From positions 1,240,001 through 1,304,000 of the forward strand of contig NZ_CP048030.1 of assembly GCF_010092425.1 (NCBI RefSeq): 64,000 nt of DNA, read 5' to 3'. The DNA is from Sinimarinibacterium sp. NLF-5-8. GTDB taxonomy: Bacteria > Pseudomonadota > Gammaproteobacteria > Nevskiales > Nevskiaceae. Numbering within the stretch: position 1 is the stretch's first letter; every line of letters starts with the position of its first letter. Of this stretch, positions 1-9,233 are shown piece after piece. The position numbers were made by a program, and so were the translations under genes. The notes under the pieces are model-generated. The model worked only from the letters and a program-made list of their open reading frames with translations. It did no database searches and was not told the DNA's origin.

Positions 1-1287
1 CGTCTGCTGCAGCCGGGGCAGTGCAGCATCCTGGTACTCACGCAAGCGCTTTGGGCTGGGTTTAGCGCGCTCCTCAGCCGCGCGCACCAGTTGTCGCGCG
101 TATTCAAAATAGCGGCTGTCGAAGCCGCGCCCGACTTCAAGCATCTGATACGCAGCGGCCAGATCGCGATAAGCCATCTGCGCCTGCTCAATCTGCCCCC
201 AGGGATCATCTGCTTCGGCGGCGTCAGCCTGCCGTTGTTGCTGCGCATAAGCGCGCAGCTCGGCTTCCTGTTTGCGCTTGCTCTCCAGCAGCCCTGGCTG
301 CCGCAAGGCATCCAGTTGACCCCGGATCACCTTCAGGCTGTTTTCGGTCAGGGTCAGATCAGCCTGGGCATGGCGCCGCGCCGCGTCACCACTGCGGCCA
401 TACTGCCACAGCAGCGCCCGCCGCTCGGACAGATAGGCCAGGCTGTCAATGAAATTGACATCACGCAGGCGCTGCAATTGCGCCACGGTCAGTTGGCGCT
501 GGGTGCGCCCCGGATGGCCGGTCACCATCACCAACTCCCCGACTTTGGCCCCTTCAGGCTTGAGGGAGAAATGTGCGTCGGACATGGCCGGCTTGCCATC
601 CTCGTAGGCACGCAACAAAGCCATATCGAAGCTATACCGTGGAAAATTGAAATTATCGGGATCGCCCCCGAAAAAACTGCTGCGATACTCCGGCACAAAA
701 ACCAGACGCACATCCTGATAGCGGTGATAGCGATACAACTGATATTGACTGCCGCCGTAAAGCTCCACGACATCACAGCGGCGAACGGCGGCTGCCTGCC
801 CGACACACTCTGATTCGATCCGGGCTTTTTCTGCATTGCGGGCCTCGACGAACGCGCGCCCACGCAGCCCCGTCGTGGCTTTTTCGATCTGCGCGGTGAC
901 ATCGACGATCTGATCCAGTCGATTCAGTTCTTCGCTGGGACAGCGCATTTCATCTGTTGGCGCCGCCGCAATGAAACCGTCATTGATGATGTCCTGCGCA
1001 TCGTCCGATTGTTCATGCGCGCATTGCAAAACACAGTGAGCATTGGTCAGCACCAGCCCCTGCCCGGACACAAACGATCCCGAACAGCCACTGGCCAGGC
1101 GCACCGATGACTGCATGGCCTGCTGAACCCAGCGTGCGTCTGGCTCAAAACCATATTGCTGCTGTAGCGCCTCGCGCGGCAGGTGATCCAGTGTCCACAT
1201 GCCTTCAGCGGCAACAGCACCGGCCGGACACACCAGACTCCACACAATAGACCACGCCCCGATCCGCCCGCCCTTGATCCCTCTCAT
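1..1287 (-). CDS. S46-family serine peptidase (DPP7/DPP11-like), C-terminus beyond window
   Basis: The frame is open from an ATG at 1287 to the window edge, giving 429 residues of a family that is normally about 700. A signal peptide of about 27 residues (ending near AVAA) predicts periplasmic export. The S46 hallmark GCSGSFVSGQGLVLTNAHC lies at residues 67-85, with catalytic His at 84. The conserved FFGGDPDNFNFPR block follows, with the likely catalytic Asp at 221. The nucleophilic serine should lie in the unseen C-terminal third. S46 enzymes remove dipeptides from the N-termini of oligopeptides in the periplasm. The usual NHHC is NAHC here, but the second His is kept. A GAGGA-like ribosome site precedes the ATG. 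Family assignment is firm; DPP7 versus DPP11 specificity cannot be told. Confidence 0.9.
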   Translation of the reverse strand, partial: MRGIKGGRIGAWSIVWSLVCPAGAVAAEGMWTLDHLPREALQQQYGFEPDARWVQQAMQSSVRLASGCSGSFVSGQGLVLTNAHCVLQCAHEQSDDAQDIINDGFIAAAPTDEMRCPSEELNRLDQIVDVTAQIEKATTGLRGRAFVEARNAEKARIESECVGQAAAVRRCDVVELYGGSQYQLYRYHRYQDVRLVFVPEYRSSFFGGDPDNFNFPRYSFDMALLRAYEDGKPAMSDAHFSLKPEGAKVGELVMVTGHPGRTQRQLTVAQLQRLRDVNFIDSLAYLSERRALLWQYGRSGDAARRHAQADLTLTENSLKVIRGQLDALRQPGLLESKRKQEAELRAYAQQQRQADAAEADDPWGQIEQAQMAYRDLAAAYQMLEVGRGFDSRYFEYARQLVRAAEERAKPSPKRLREYQDAALPRLQQT

Positions 1288-1392
1288 CACCACATCCTCG
1301 AATTGCTGCAGTGCACACAATACCCGCAGCGAGCCAAGAACGAAAATGATCGGCTTTACATCCGGCGTCCGGCACAAGCGCTCAACGCGTGT

Positions 1393-1659
1393 TCATCCAT
1401 GCCGACCCTGTGCCATTTGCCGCATCAATCCCCAGCCCATGGCAAACAGGCCAAGGCAGCCCGCCATTCCAACCACCAGCGTTTCCTTGGCGCGCGCACT
1501 GATCGGCAACTGCATCAGCAGCCACATGCACACGCCCGTCAGCCCCAGCACCGCATAGAGCGCGCGCATGCCGAGGCTGCGCAGGCGATCCAGAACACCG
1601 GCGCGAACCGGCAGCGACAATCGGTTTTGCCCTGATGAATCTGAAGTCACCGTGTTCAT
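1393..1659 (-). CDS. Small two-helix membrane protein, unknown function
   Basis: An 88-residue ORF. The ATG at 1659 is preferred over one 14 codons upstream because AGGAG lies just before it. Two hydrophobic helices are visible, about residues 33-53 (ALYAVLGLTG...) and 61-80 (TLVVGMAGCLGLFAMGWGLM), separated by a short charged turn, so it is probably an inner-membrane hairpin protein. It lies 105 bp upstream of the S46 peptidase gene on the same strand and could be co-transcribed with it. I do not recognise the family, and the function is unknown. Confidence 0.55.
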   Translation of the reverse strand: MNTVTSDSSGQNRLSLPVRAGVLDRLRSLGMRALYAVLGLTGVCMWLLMQLPISARAKETLVVGMAGCLGLFAMGWGLMRQMAQGRHG

Positions 1660-1832
1660 GATCGCTCTCCTGCGGTTGTGCCTGTTGCGCCCTGCATTCA
1701 TTTAACGGTGCCTCCGGTACGCACAACAGGCCACTGACCCGCGCGCACAAACCGCTGGTCAGGCGCCCTCAACAGGCGGATCAGCGCAACCGATGAACGG
1801 CACTCAGCCACCAGATAACGCGCGCCTGGCGG

Positions 1833-2054
1833 TCAGGACACTTTTTCATCTGTTTCGGCCCTGTTTTTGATCGCATCCGCAATCTGTCGCTGCAAGCCCT
1901 GCATCCGCTTTTCAGCTTCGGCCTGCAACTGCGCCTCGCGCGCCTTCTGCACTTTGCTACGCCCAAACCGGATGCGGTTTTCAGCGGCCTGGACTTGTTT
2001 ATCCGCGCGCGCCTTGTTTTTACGCGCTTTATTGAAATTGATCAGCTCTGCCAT
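1833..2054 (-). CDS. DUF4169-type small basic protein
   Basis: A 73-residue, highly charged, helix-forming protein beginning MAELINFNKARKNKARA. The N-terminal pattern (MAExxNxxxARKxxARA, then AAENRxRFGRxK) matches the DUF4169 family of short Lys/Arg/Glu-rich proteins, whose function is not established. The rest is an Ala/Gln/Glu/Lys helix, probably coiled coil. The ATG at 2054 is chosen because the conserved family start begins there; the frame stays open upstream but without similarity. It is divergent from the large lipoprotein gene that starts at 2190. Confidence 0.7.
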   Translation of the reverse strand: MAELINFNKARKNKARADKQVQAAENRIRFGRSKVQKAREAQLQAEAEKRMQGLQRQIADAIKNRAETDEKVS

Positions 2055-2189
2055 CTTTGTATCCGGTGTCTCGATAGTGGCGCGATTTCGCAATCCGCAA
2101 CGGCTCACCCCGGTTACGCTGCGAACGTCTGATGCAAACGCTTGGCGCTGTGCACGCCCAATCATTGATATTGCAGGAGAGCATAAATC

Positions 2190-5009
2190 ATGCGGACCAG
2201 GATTCATCGTTTTTGGCTGCCTTGGGCGGTTATTGCAAGCCTCGCCAGTGGCTGCGGAAGTTCCAGCGAAGTCGTCAGCGGGCACTTGCCTGCTCCGGCA
2301 GACGATCTGCCGCCCCTCGCCGAGCGACCCAGCCTGGATGCACAGATCAGCCCGGCCATGGCGCAGACCCGCCTCGCCGGTTGTGATTTTCTGGAACCGG
2401 CGTATTGCCATTTTCCCTGGCCAAACGACTATTTCACCAAGGCCGATGCCGCCACCGACACCGGTCGGCAGATCGATCTGAATGTACTGGGGATGCCGAA
2501 AAACATCGCCGGCCTGCCGATTCGCCCGACCGAGTGGAATCGTAACGACGGCTTTTCTCCAGGACAGCTGATCGTGACCTACGTCGATCAACTGGACTTG
2601 CAGGCCAGCGGCATCGGGACTGTCACCGATATCGAAGCTTCGCTGCGCAGCGACGCGCCGATTGTCGTGATCGATGCCGAAACCGGCGAACGCCATCCGA
2701 TCTGGGCCGAGATCGATGCCAGCCACACGGCACAAACCCCCTGTGAAACCCCCGACAGTCTGGCCAGCACACTCGCATTACTGGCTGATCAATTCGGCCT
2801 GGGCGACGGACTGGCACAGCTCACGCCGATCACCGAAGGGCTTGAAGGCGGTTGTTCACTGACGCTGGGCCCGATTCTCGCCGCGCTGGGCAGTGGCCTG
2901 GATGCGACGCTGCTGCCAAACAATGCGCTGAAAATAGATCCTCCGGCGCTGCTGATCCGCCCGGCGCGCAACTTCAGCGACGGCCATCGCTACATCGTTG
3001 CAATGCGTCGTCTGAAAACAGCCGACGGCACTCCGATCCAGGCGCCGCCGGCCTTTCGCGTCTACCGCGACCGCCACCCCAGTGACATCGACGAAGTCAA
3101 TGCACGGCGCACCCATATGGAAACGCTGTTCACGCGCCTGACCCGTTACGGCATTGACCGCGACGATCTGTACATGGCCTGGGACTTTACGGTGGCCAGC
3201 ACCCGCAATACCGCAGGCCGGCTGCTGTCGATGCGCGATACCGCCCTGGATCAGCTCGGCGATGCAGCGCCGGTGTTCACCATCGACACCATCACCGACT
3301 TTGACCAAGGTGAATCCATTCGCCGTGTCGAAGGCCGCTTGACCGTTCCCAACTTTCTGACGGTTCCCGACGGCCTGTGCGACAACCTGATCCCGCCACT
3401 GAGCAGCGCCCTGGATTACTGCACAGGACTGGACACGCTGACCGGCGCGCTCGGCTCGGCGCAGGCCATCCCCGGCTTGGGCGATATCCTGAAAACGGTC
3501 GTCAGTCTCGGTGAGCTGGTGCAGGATATGGGGCAACTGCCGTTGTCCCGGCTGGTCTACGCCAGCGATGACCAAACACCGGCAATCAACCCGGCCTCGC
3601 CAACGCAACAATTCGGCTTTCAGTGCGAAATCCCCCGCACCGCCGTCGGCAGCCTCACCGACCCTGACACCTGGTTACGTCCCGCCACGCCAACGCTGTA
3701 CGGACACGGCCTGCTCGGCAGCAAAAGCGAAGTTGGCGGCGGCAGCACACGGCGGCTGCGCGAGCAAAACTTCATGCATTGCGCCATCGACTGGATCGGC
3801 ATGTCCACCCGCGATGTCCCTTCGGTCATCACTTTTTTGCTGGATATGAGCCTGTTCGCCACCCTGCCCGATCGCGCCCAGCAAGGCATGGTCAACTGGC
3901 ACTACCTGACCCGTCTGCTCAGTCACCCGCAGGGATTTGCCGCAAATCCGGCCTTCCAGACTGCCGATGGCCGTTCGCTGTTCGATCCCCGCGAAGTGTT
4001 TTATGACGGCAACAGCCAGGGCGGCATCATGGGCGGCGTGGTCATGGCCACTTCGACCGAAATCAAACGCGGTTCCCTTGGCGTTCCCGGTGCCAACTAC
4101 TCCACGCTGCTGCGGCGCAGCGTTGATTTTGACGGCTACGGTGGCGTGCTCTACACCGCCTACCCCAATTCATTCGATCAAAGCTTTGTGCTGTCATTGA
4201 TCCAGATGCTCTGGGATCGCGGGGAAAGCAACGGCTACATCAACCATCTACGCCGTCCCCAGGCATTTGCCGCACTGGGGCACCCCACGCCCGACCATGA
4301 AGTGATGCTCAACGTTGCCTTTGGCGACCATCAGGTTGCCGATCTCACCGCCGAGGTGATGACCCGCAGTTTCGATGGCACCATCCACATGCCCGCAACC
4401 GAACCGGGCCGTTCGAGCAACGTCAACCCACACGCCCTGATGCGCCCCGCACAAAACGGCCAAAGCGAATCCGTCACCGTGTTCTGGGATATAGGCCCGC
4501 TGAACCCGGACAATCCCGACAATCCGGGCACCGCAACGCCCCCCGCCTTCAACAGCCCGCCGTTTGATGGCCGCGACCCTCACAGCGACCCCCGCGCCGA
4601 AATTGCCGGAGGCATCCAGCGCCAGGCGTTTTTACGCGAGCATCGCTATCAGGATGTCTGCGGAGGGCGCCCCTGCTTTGCGCGCGGCTATGTTCCGGCC
4701 ACGATCGCCAGCGGGCAGGACGGCAACCGCGCACCCGTGATCAACGCACTGCAAGGCACAACGGCATCCCCCGGCAGCCAGGTCGCACTCAATGCCATTG
4801 CCGCCGACCCGGAACAGCAGACACTCCGCTACGCATGGCAAGTACAGGACGGGGCTGAATGCGTTGTCGCCATTGATGCGCCAGACAGCCCTGCAACGTC
4901 ACTGACACTGGCGCCCGCCTGCGCGCGCGACACGCTGACGCTGCGCGTGACGGTGACAGACGCCCAAGGTGCCAGCAGCAGTGCAACAACAAACATCACT
5001 CTGCGCTAG
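2190..5009 (+). CDS. Large secreted lipoprotein with alpha/beta-hydrolase-like motif and C-terminal Ig/PKD-like domain
   Basis: 939 residues with an AGGAG ribosome site before the ATG. A signal peptide ends in the lipobox LASGC (Cys about residue 22), followed by SSS, so an outer-membrane lipoprotein is likely. The central part holds FYDGNSQGGIMGG with Ser 609 in a GNSQG elbow, as in alpha/beta hydrolases, preceded by YGHGLLGSK, which could form an oxyanion loop. The last 90 or so residues (APVINALQGTTASPGSQV... to TTNITLR) look like one PKD/Ig-like beta domain. The protein is Cys-rich for its size, suggesting disulfides. A secreted esterase or lipase role is inference from the elbow motif only. 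It is monocistronic, with fbp convergent behind it. Confidence 0.75.
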   Translation: MRTRIHRFWLPWAVIASLASGCGSSSEVVSGHLPAPADDLPPLAERPSLDAQISPAMAQTRLAGCDFLEPAYCHFPWPNDYFTKADAATDTGRQIDLNVLGMPKNIAGLPIRPTEWNRNDGFSPGQLIVTYVDQLDLQASGIGTVTDIEASLRSDAPIVVIDAETGERHPIWAEIDASHTAQTPCETPDSLASTLALLADQFGLGDGLAQLTPITEGLEGGCSLTLGPILAALGSGLDATLLPNNALKIDPPALLIRPARNFSDGHRYIVAMRRLKTADGTPIQAPPAFRVYRDRHPSDIDEVNARRTHMETLFTRLTRYGIDRDDLYMAWDFTVASTRNTAGRLLSMRDTALDQLGDAAPVFTIDTITDFDQGESIRRVEGRLTVPNFLTVPDGLCDNLIPPLSSALDYCTGLDTLTGALGSAQAIPGLGDILKTVVSLGELVQDMGQLPLSRLVYASDDQTPAINPASPTQQFGFQCEIPRTAVGSLTDPDTWLRPATPTLYGHGLLGSKSEVGGGSTRRLREQNFMHCAIDWIGMSTRDVPSVITFLLDMSLFATLPDRAQQGMVNWHYLTRLLSHPQGFAANPAFQTADGRSLFDPREVFYDGNSQGGIMGGVVMATSTEIKRGSLGVPGANYSTLLRRSVDFDGYGGVLYTAYPNSFDQSFVLSLIQMLWDRGESNGYINHLRRPQAFAALGHPTPDHEVMLNVAFGDHQVADLTAEVMTRSFDGTIHMPATEPGRSSNVNPHALMRPAQNGQSESVTVFWDIGPLNPDNPDNPGTATPPAFNSPPFDGRDPHSDPRAEIAGGIQRQAFLREHRYQDVCGGRPCFARGYVPATIASGQDGNRAPVINALQGTTASPGSQVALNAIAADPEQQTLRYAWQVQDGAECVVAIDAPDSPATSLTLAPACARDTLTLRVTVTDAQGASSSATTNITLR

Positions 5010-5040
5010 AGGCTTTGCGCTGCGCGCGGTGGCTTCAACA

Positions 5041-5067
5041 AAAAAGGGCGTTGCAAGCAACGCCCTT
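5041..5067 (-). terminator. Rho-independent terminator of fbp
   Basis: An inverted repeat (AAGGGCGTTGC ... GCAACGCCCTT) 27 bp below the fbp stop. Read on the minus strand the GC-rich stem is followed directly by a run of T. A tract of A before the plus-strand copy makes it mainly a minus-strand terminator. Confidence 0.8.
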
Positions 5068-5093
5068 CCCAATCACGAAACACTCATCACGAA

Positions 5094-6098
5094 TCACATC
5101 GATTCACGGTGATAGCGTGTCACCACTTCAACCTCGTTGCGGGAGCCTAAAAACACCGCAACCCGTTGATGCAACTGGGTTGGCTGGATATCGAGAATGC
5201 GCGTATACCCATCGGTTGCCGCGCCGCCGGCCTGTTCAACGATCATGCTCATCGGGTTGGCTTCATACATCAGCCGCAATTTGCCCATTTTGCCGGGGTC
5301 TTTCTGATCACGCGGATAGATGAAGATGCCGCCACGGGTCAAAATCCGGTGCACATCGGCCACCATCGAAGCCACCCAGCGCATATTGAAGTCCTTGCCG
5401 CGCAGCCCGGTTTTACCCGCCAGCAACTCCCCGGCATAACGCTGCATCGGCGGATACCAATGCCGTTGATTGGACATGTTGATGGCAAATTCCTTGGTGT
5501 CGGCAGGAATCTGCATATTGCGCTGGGTCAGGATGAAGCTGCCCTGTTCGCGATCAAGCGTGAAGGCATGCACGCCATTGCCCACGGTCAGCACCAGCAT
5601 GGTGCTGGGCCCATAAACGGTGTACCCCGCAGCAACCTGAGCTGTCCCCGGCTGCAAAAAGTCCTGGTCTTGTGGGTCGGTCACGCCTTCGGGACATCTG
5701 AGAACCGAAAAAATAGTCCCGACGCTGATATTGACATCAATATTGCTGGATCCATCGAGCGGATCAAACAACAGCAGATAATGGCCTTTGGGGTAGCGAT
5801 TCGGGATCGCCTGGCTGTGATCCATTTCCTCAGACGCACAAGCCGCCAGATGACCACCCCACTCATTGGCTTCAAGCAGGATTTCATTTGACAGCACGTC
5901 CAGTTTTTTCTGGGCTTCGCCCTGGACGTTGTCGGTGCCGGCATCACCGAGGACGCCGCCCAGCGCGCCTTTGCTGACGGCGTGCGAAATGCTTTTGCAT
6001 GCGCGCGCCACGACTTCGATCAACTGGCGCAGATCAGCGCCAATCTCCCCGGCTCGTTGCGCTTCGATCAAAAAGCGCGATAAGGAAACCTGGCTCAT
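5094..6098 (-). CDS. fbp: Fructose-1,6-bisphosphatase class 1
   Basis: 334 residues, the usual class 1 length. It dephosphorylates fructose 1,6-bisphosphate in gluconeogenesis, in the cytoplasm. The metal and substrate motif [12 protein letters not shown] is clear, with upstream acidic ligands in ASEEMD and the later [19 protein letters not shown] block that ends the catalytic core. The ATG at 6098 (MSQVSLS) is preferred over one 15 codons upstream because GGGAGA lies upstream of it at about 10 nt. Its own terminator follows at 5041-5067. It sits downstream of the tRNA-Gln/rpsI/rplM unit but is separated from it by a terminator at 6161-6192. Confidence 0.95.
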   Translation of the reverse strand: MSQVSLSRFLIEAQRAGEIGADLRQLIEVVARACKSISHAVSKGALGGVLGDAGTDNVQGEAQKKLDVLSNEILLEANEWGGHLAACASEEMDHSQAIPNRYPKGHYLLLFDPLDGSSNIDVNISVGTIFSVLRCPEGVTDPQDQDFLQPGTAQVAAGYTVYGPSTMLVLTVGNGVHAFTLDREQGSFILTQRNMQIPADTKEFAINMSNQRHWYPPMQRYAGELLAGKTGLRGKDFNMRWVASMVADVHRILTRGGIFIYPRDQKDPGKMGKLRLMYEANPMSMIVEQAGGAATDGYTRILDIQPTQLHQRVAVFLGSRNEVEVVTRYHRESM

Positions 6099-6160
6099 GA
6101 TGGTGTTCACTCTCCCGGAATAGGCGTCCAGATGCTGACGCAAAACTGCAAACTGACAGC

Positions 6161-6192
6161 AAAAAGCCTCTACACACGGCAGAGGCTTTTTG
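6161..6192 (-). terminator. Rho-independent terminator after tRNA-Gln
   Basis: Stem AGCCTCT ... AGAGGCT flanked by AAAAA on one side and TTTTT on the other, so it could act in both directions. It begins 6 bases beyond the tRNA CCA end on the minus strand and probably ends the rplM-rpsI-tRNA transcript. Confidence 0.8.
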
Positions 6193-6197
6193 AGTAT

Positions 6198-6271
6198 TGG
6201 CTGGGGGACTAGGATTCGAACCTAGACTAGCGGAGTCAGAGTCCGCGGTCCTACCATTAGACGATCCCCCA
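6198..6271 (-). tRNA. tRNA-Gln (anticodon CUG)
   Basis: A 74-nt cloverleaf read on the minus strand. The acceptor starts TGGGGGA, the U1-A72 start typical of tRNA-Gln. The anticodon stem GCGGA/TCCGC encloses the loop CTCTGAC (anticodon CTG), and the T arm has loop TTCGAAT. CCA is encoded. It lies 63 bp after rpsI on the same strand, so it may be processed from the ribosomal-protein transcript. Confidence 0.95.
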
Positions 6272-6334
6272 TTTGTACAACTGCTTGCACTGCACGAGCC
6301 AAGCCAACACTTGCTGGCCGCAGTGCAAAAGCCA

Positions 6335-6730
6335 TTAACGCTTGGAGTACTGAGGCCCACGACGAGCCTTGTGCAAACCAATTTTCTTACGTTCGACCTC
6401 ACGCGCATCGCGCGTCACCAGGCCGGCATCGCGCAAGGGCTTGCGCAGGTTTTCATCGTAATCCATCAGCGCGCGGGTAATGCCGTGACGCACGGCACCG
6501 GCCTGACCGCTGGGGCCGCCGCCCTTGACGGTGACTTTCAGGTCGAAACGGTCAAGAGACTCCGCCACTTCGAGCGGCTGGCGAACCATCATGCGCGAGG
6601 TTTCGCGACCAAAATAGTCTTCAACGGTCTTGCCATTGATGATGATGCCGCCGTTACCGGGCTTGAGAAACACACGCGCCGTTGCAGTTTTGCGACGACC
6701 CGTGCCGTATTTGTAATCAATATTGGCCAT
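6335..6730 (-). CDS. rpsI: 30S ribosomal protein S9
   Basis: 131 residues, matching the family length. It begins [20 protein letters not shown] and ends with the conserved basic tail [11 protein letters not shown], whose last residues reach the P-site tRNA in known ribosomes. The central [21 protein letters not shown] block is diagnostic. It lies 14 bp downstream of rplM, the usual L13-S9 operon order. Confidence 0.98.
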   Translation of the reverse strand: MANIDYKYGTGRRKTATARVFLKPGNGGIIINGKTVEDYFGRETSRMMVRQPLEVAESLDRFDLKVTVKGGGPSGQAGAVRHGITRALMDYDENLRKPLRDAGLVTRDAREVERKKIGLHKARRGPQYSKR

Positions 6731-6744
6731 GGGACAGATTCCGA

Positions 6745-7173
6745 TTAGACGTTGAGCACTTTGGGTTGTTGTGCAGTGTGCGGATGTTCGGCACCGGCAT
6801 AAACCTTCAGCTTGCGGAACTGGGCATAGCCCAGAGGCCCTTTGGGCAACATGCCCTTGACGGCTTTTTGCAGCGCGCGCTCAGGATACTTTTCCAGAAC
6901 CTCGCCCAGCGTCTGTTGACGGATGCCGCCCGGGTGGCCGGTGTGGCGATAGTAAATCTTGTCATTGAGCTTGTTGCCCGTGGCACGCACTTTTTCGGCA
7001 TTGACAACGACGATGTAATCGCCCGTGTCTGCGTTGGGTGTGTATTCGGGTTTGTGCTTGCCGCGCAGGCGCATGGCAATTTCGGTTGCCAGTCGTCCAA
7101 GAGTCTTGTCTGTTGCGTCAATCACGTACCAGTCGCGCTTGACGGTGGCAGACGTGGCGAAGATCGTCTTCAT
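6745..7173 (-). CDS. rplM: 50S ribosomal protein L13
   Basis: 142 residues, the same length as the E. coli protein when started at the ATG at 7173 ([19 protein letters not shown]). A start 15 codons further up is open but breaks the family N-terminus. The diagnostic blocks [29 protein letters not shown] and [22 protein letters not shown] are present. It is the first gene of the rplM-rpsI operon. The 196-bp gap up to iscA should carry its promoter, although no strong -35/-10 pair stands out. Confidence 0.97.
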   Translation of the reverse strand: MKTIFATSATVKRDWYVIDATDKTLGRLATEIAMRLRGKHKPEYTPNADTGDYIVVVNAEKVRATGNKLNDKIYYRHTGHPGGIRQQTLGEVLEKYPERALQKAVKGMLPKGPLGYAQFRKLKVYAGAEHPHTAQQPKVLNV

Positions 7174-7369
7174 CAGGTCTTGAGTCCAAAGTTTAAAAGC
7201 CCATTGCTGGGAGTCCACGATATGTGGGTGCTTATAGTTCAGTTGCCGCCCGAAACCTGCAGCAGCAACCTCGAAAGGGCGCGGATTTTACTGAACCGAT
7301 TCCAATCATGCAAGCCTGCTTTACAAGACTGTTTCTGACCGCGCCGCGCCGCCGATGGCCGCGCGTCGG

Positions 7370-7696
7370 TCAGGTGGTGAAGCTTTCACCACAGCCGCAA
7401 TGCGCTTTGGCGTTGGGATTCAGAAACTTGTACGCCTGATTCAAGCCTTGCTTCTGAAAGTCCAGGGTCAGCCCATCCAGCAACGGCAGATCGCTGCGCT
7501 GAACCACGACCTTGGCGCCAAACTGCTCAAAAACCGCATCGGCCTCGGTATTGATACTGTCGGCATAATCCATCGTGTACGCATGCCCGGAACAACCCGA
7601 GCGTTTGATGCCCACACGCAGCCCCAGGCCATGTCCACGCTGACTCAGCTGCTGCTGGATGCGCTGTGCAGCGCCTTGAGTGAGTTGAATGCTCAT
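7370..7696 (-). CDS. iscA: Iron-sulfur cluster assembly protein IscA (A-type carrier)
   Basis: 108 residues. The three cluster or iron-binding cysteines of A-type carriers are present at C35 (SGCSG), C100 and C102 (HCGCGES), almost the same numbers as in E. coli IscA. It carries or transfers Fe-S clusters to apo-enzymes. It is the last gene of cysE-iscS-iscU-like-iscA, and its ATG overlaps the preceding stop by 4 nt. ErpA is an alternative name for such proteins, but the operon context favours IscA. Confidence 0.9.
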   Translation of the reverse strand: MSIQLTQGAAQRIQQQLSQRGHGLGLRVGIKRSGCSGHAYTMDYADSINTEADAVFEQFGAKVVVQRSDLPLLDGLTLDFQKQGLNQAYKFLNPNAKAHCGCGESFTT

Positions 7697-8070
7697 GTCG
7701 GATTCTCCAAATCACGCCGTAATACCAGGACAAGATCCTCGCCCAGCAACGCACAATGGCGACGATCCTCAGGGATTTCAAGTGCCCGGATCAGATGTTC
7801 AACACTCACCTGCATCAGCATCGCGGCGCCCTGCGCGCGCCACATTTGCGCCAGATACTGCCCGACGGCGATCACCACCGGATCGCCAAAGGCAGCAAAG
7901 CGCGCATCGTGCTCACTCACCACCAGCTCCAAAACCGCCGTGGACGCCGGGGTAGTGACGCGCGCGCGCGCCAGCTCTGCGCCTTGCAAAGCGCCGCCGA
8001 TGCTGTGCGCCAGCGTGGGGTTTTCAAAGCGCGCCCACACCGGCGCGGGGTAGGCAAAAACGTTATCCAT
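7693..8070 (-). CDS. IscU/NifU-N-like protein lacking two of three cluster cysteines
   Basis: 125 residues, close to IscU length, lying exactly where iscU sits between iscS and iscA. Similarity runs throughout: ARFENP near the start, a V/L-rich strand, DARFAAFGDPVVIA aligned with DARFKTYGCGSAIA, and LEIPEDRRHCALLGED aligned with LPPVKIHCSILAED. His105 and Cys106 are kept at the same numbers as in E. coli. The first ligand Cys is replaced (PASTA) and the second is Asp63. It therefore should not assemble a classical 2Fe-2S cluster by itself. Its start overlaps the iscS stop by one base and its stop overlaps the iscA start by four, so it is translated with them. Scaffold remnant or regulatory partner of IscS are both possible. 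Confidence 0.75.
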   Translation of the reverse strand: MDNVFAYPAPVWARFENPTLAHSIGGALQGAELARARVTTPASTAVLELVVSEHDARFAAFGDPVVIAVGQYLAQMWRAQGAAMLMQVSVEHLIRALEIPEDRRHCALLGEDLVLVLRRDLENPT

Positions 8071-9233
8071 CAGCGCGCCCCGGGATGGTTGGGCGCCAGC
8101 GCGCGCAAAAACTGTACGGCGTCGATGACTTGATCCGCCGCCTGCTGGATTTGCGCCGCCGTGGTGCTGCGCCCCGGCGAAAAACGCAGCGAGGCACCGG
8201 CCAAAACATCGTCGCGCCCCAGCGCGCGCAGCACATACGAGGGTTCGCGCGTGGCCGATGAGCAGGCCGAGCCGCTGGATACGGCCAAATCCGGCAGGCG
8301 CGCGCGCAGGCTTTCACCATCCACGCCGCTAAAGCTCAAGTTCAAAACATGCGGGGCGGCGATCTCAGCTGCACCATTGCGCAGCACGCCGGGCAGCGCG
8401 CGCAGGCGTTGTTCCAGCTCGGCGCAGCGCGCGCGTAAGTGCGCGGCGTCGGCGTCCAGGCGCGTGCGCGCGATCTCGCAAGCGGTGCCCAGACCCACGA
8501 TTTGATGCGTTGCCAGCGTGCCGGAGCGCATCCCTTGCTCATGGCCGCCGCCGTGGATTTGCGCCGCCAGGCGCGCGCGCGGACGTTTGCGCACAAACAG
8601 CGCGCCAATGCCTTTGGGGCCGTAGATTTTGTGCGCGGACAGCGAGAGTAAATCCACCGGCACTTGCGCCAGATCAATCGCCAGCTTGCCCGCGGCCTGC
8701 ACCGCATCCACATGAAACAGCACGCCGCGCGCGCGCAGTTCGGGGGCGAGTTGGGCAATCGGGTTGATCGCGCCGGTTTCGTTATTCACCCACATCAGCG
8801 ACACCAGCACGGTATCGGCGCGCAGTGCGGCGAGCACGTCTTGCGCGGCCACCGCGCCGCTGGCCTGCGGCTCCAGCCATGTCACCCGCACGCCCTGGGT
8901 TTGCAGATAGCGGCAGGTATCGACCACAGCTTTGTGCTCAACTCGGCTGGTGATCAGGTGCGCGCCTTGCAGTCCGCGAAACTCCAGTGCGCCGATCAGC
9001 GCCAGGTTGTTGGATTCGGTGGCGCCGGAGGTGTAGATGATCTCTTGCGCTTGCGCGCCGATCAGCGCGGCGACCTGCGCGCGCGCCTGCTCCACCGCTG
9101 CGCGCGCCTGGCGGCCGGCGGCGTGATCGGAAGCCGGATTGCCAAAGCCCGCGTCATCGCCCATCCAGCGCAGCATTTGCGCGCGCACGTCGGCATCCAG
9201 CGGCGTGGTGGCGGCGTGATCGAGGTAGATCAT
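8070..9233 (-). CDS. iscS: Cysteine desulfurase (IscS/NifS type)
   Basis: 387 residues from the ATG at 9233 ([13 protein letters not shown], the conserved N-terminus). The frame is open further up, but that part overlaps cysE without similarity. It is a PLP enzyme that takes sulfur from L-cysteine for Fe-S clusters. The PLP lysine lies in [15 protein letters not shown] and the persulfide cysteine in [21 protein letters not shown], the long catalytic loop of group I enzymes. Its ATG overlaps the cysE stop by 4 nt, tying cysteine synthesis to desulfuration. No iscR, hscBA or fdx is seen beside it. Confidence 0.93.
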   Translation of the reverse strand: MIYLDHAATTPLDADVRAQMLRWMGDDAGFGNPASDHAAGRQARAAVEQARAQVAALIGAQAQEIIYTSGATESNNLALIGALEFRGLQGAHLITSRVEHKAVVDTCRYLQTQGVRVTWLEPQASGAVAAQDVLAALRADTVLVSLMWVNNETGAINPIAQLAPELRARGVLFHVDAVQAAGKLAIDLAQVPVDLLSLSAHKIYGPKGIGALFVRKRPRARLAAQIHGGGHEQGMRSGTLATHQIVGLGTACEIARTRLDADAAHLRARCAELEQRLRALPGVLRNGAAEIAAPHVLNLSFSGVDGESLRARLPDLAVSSGSACSSATREPSYVLRALGRDDVLAGASLRFSPGRSTTAAQIQQAADQVIDAVQFLRALAPNHPGAR

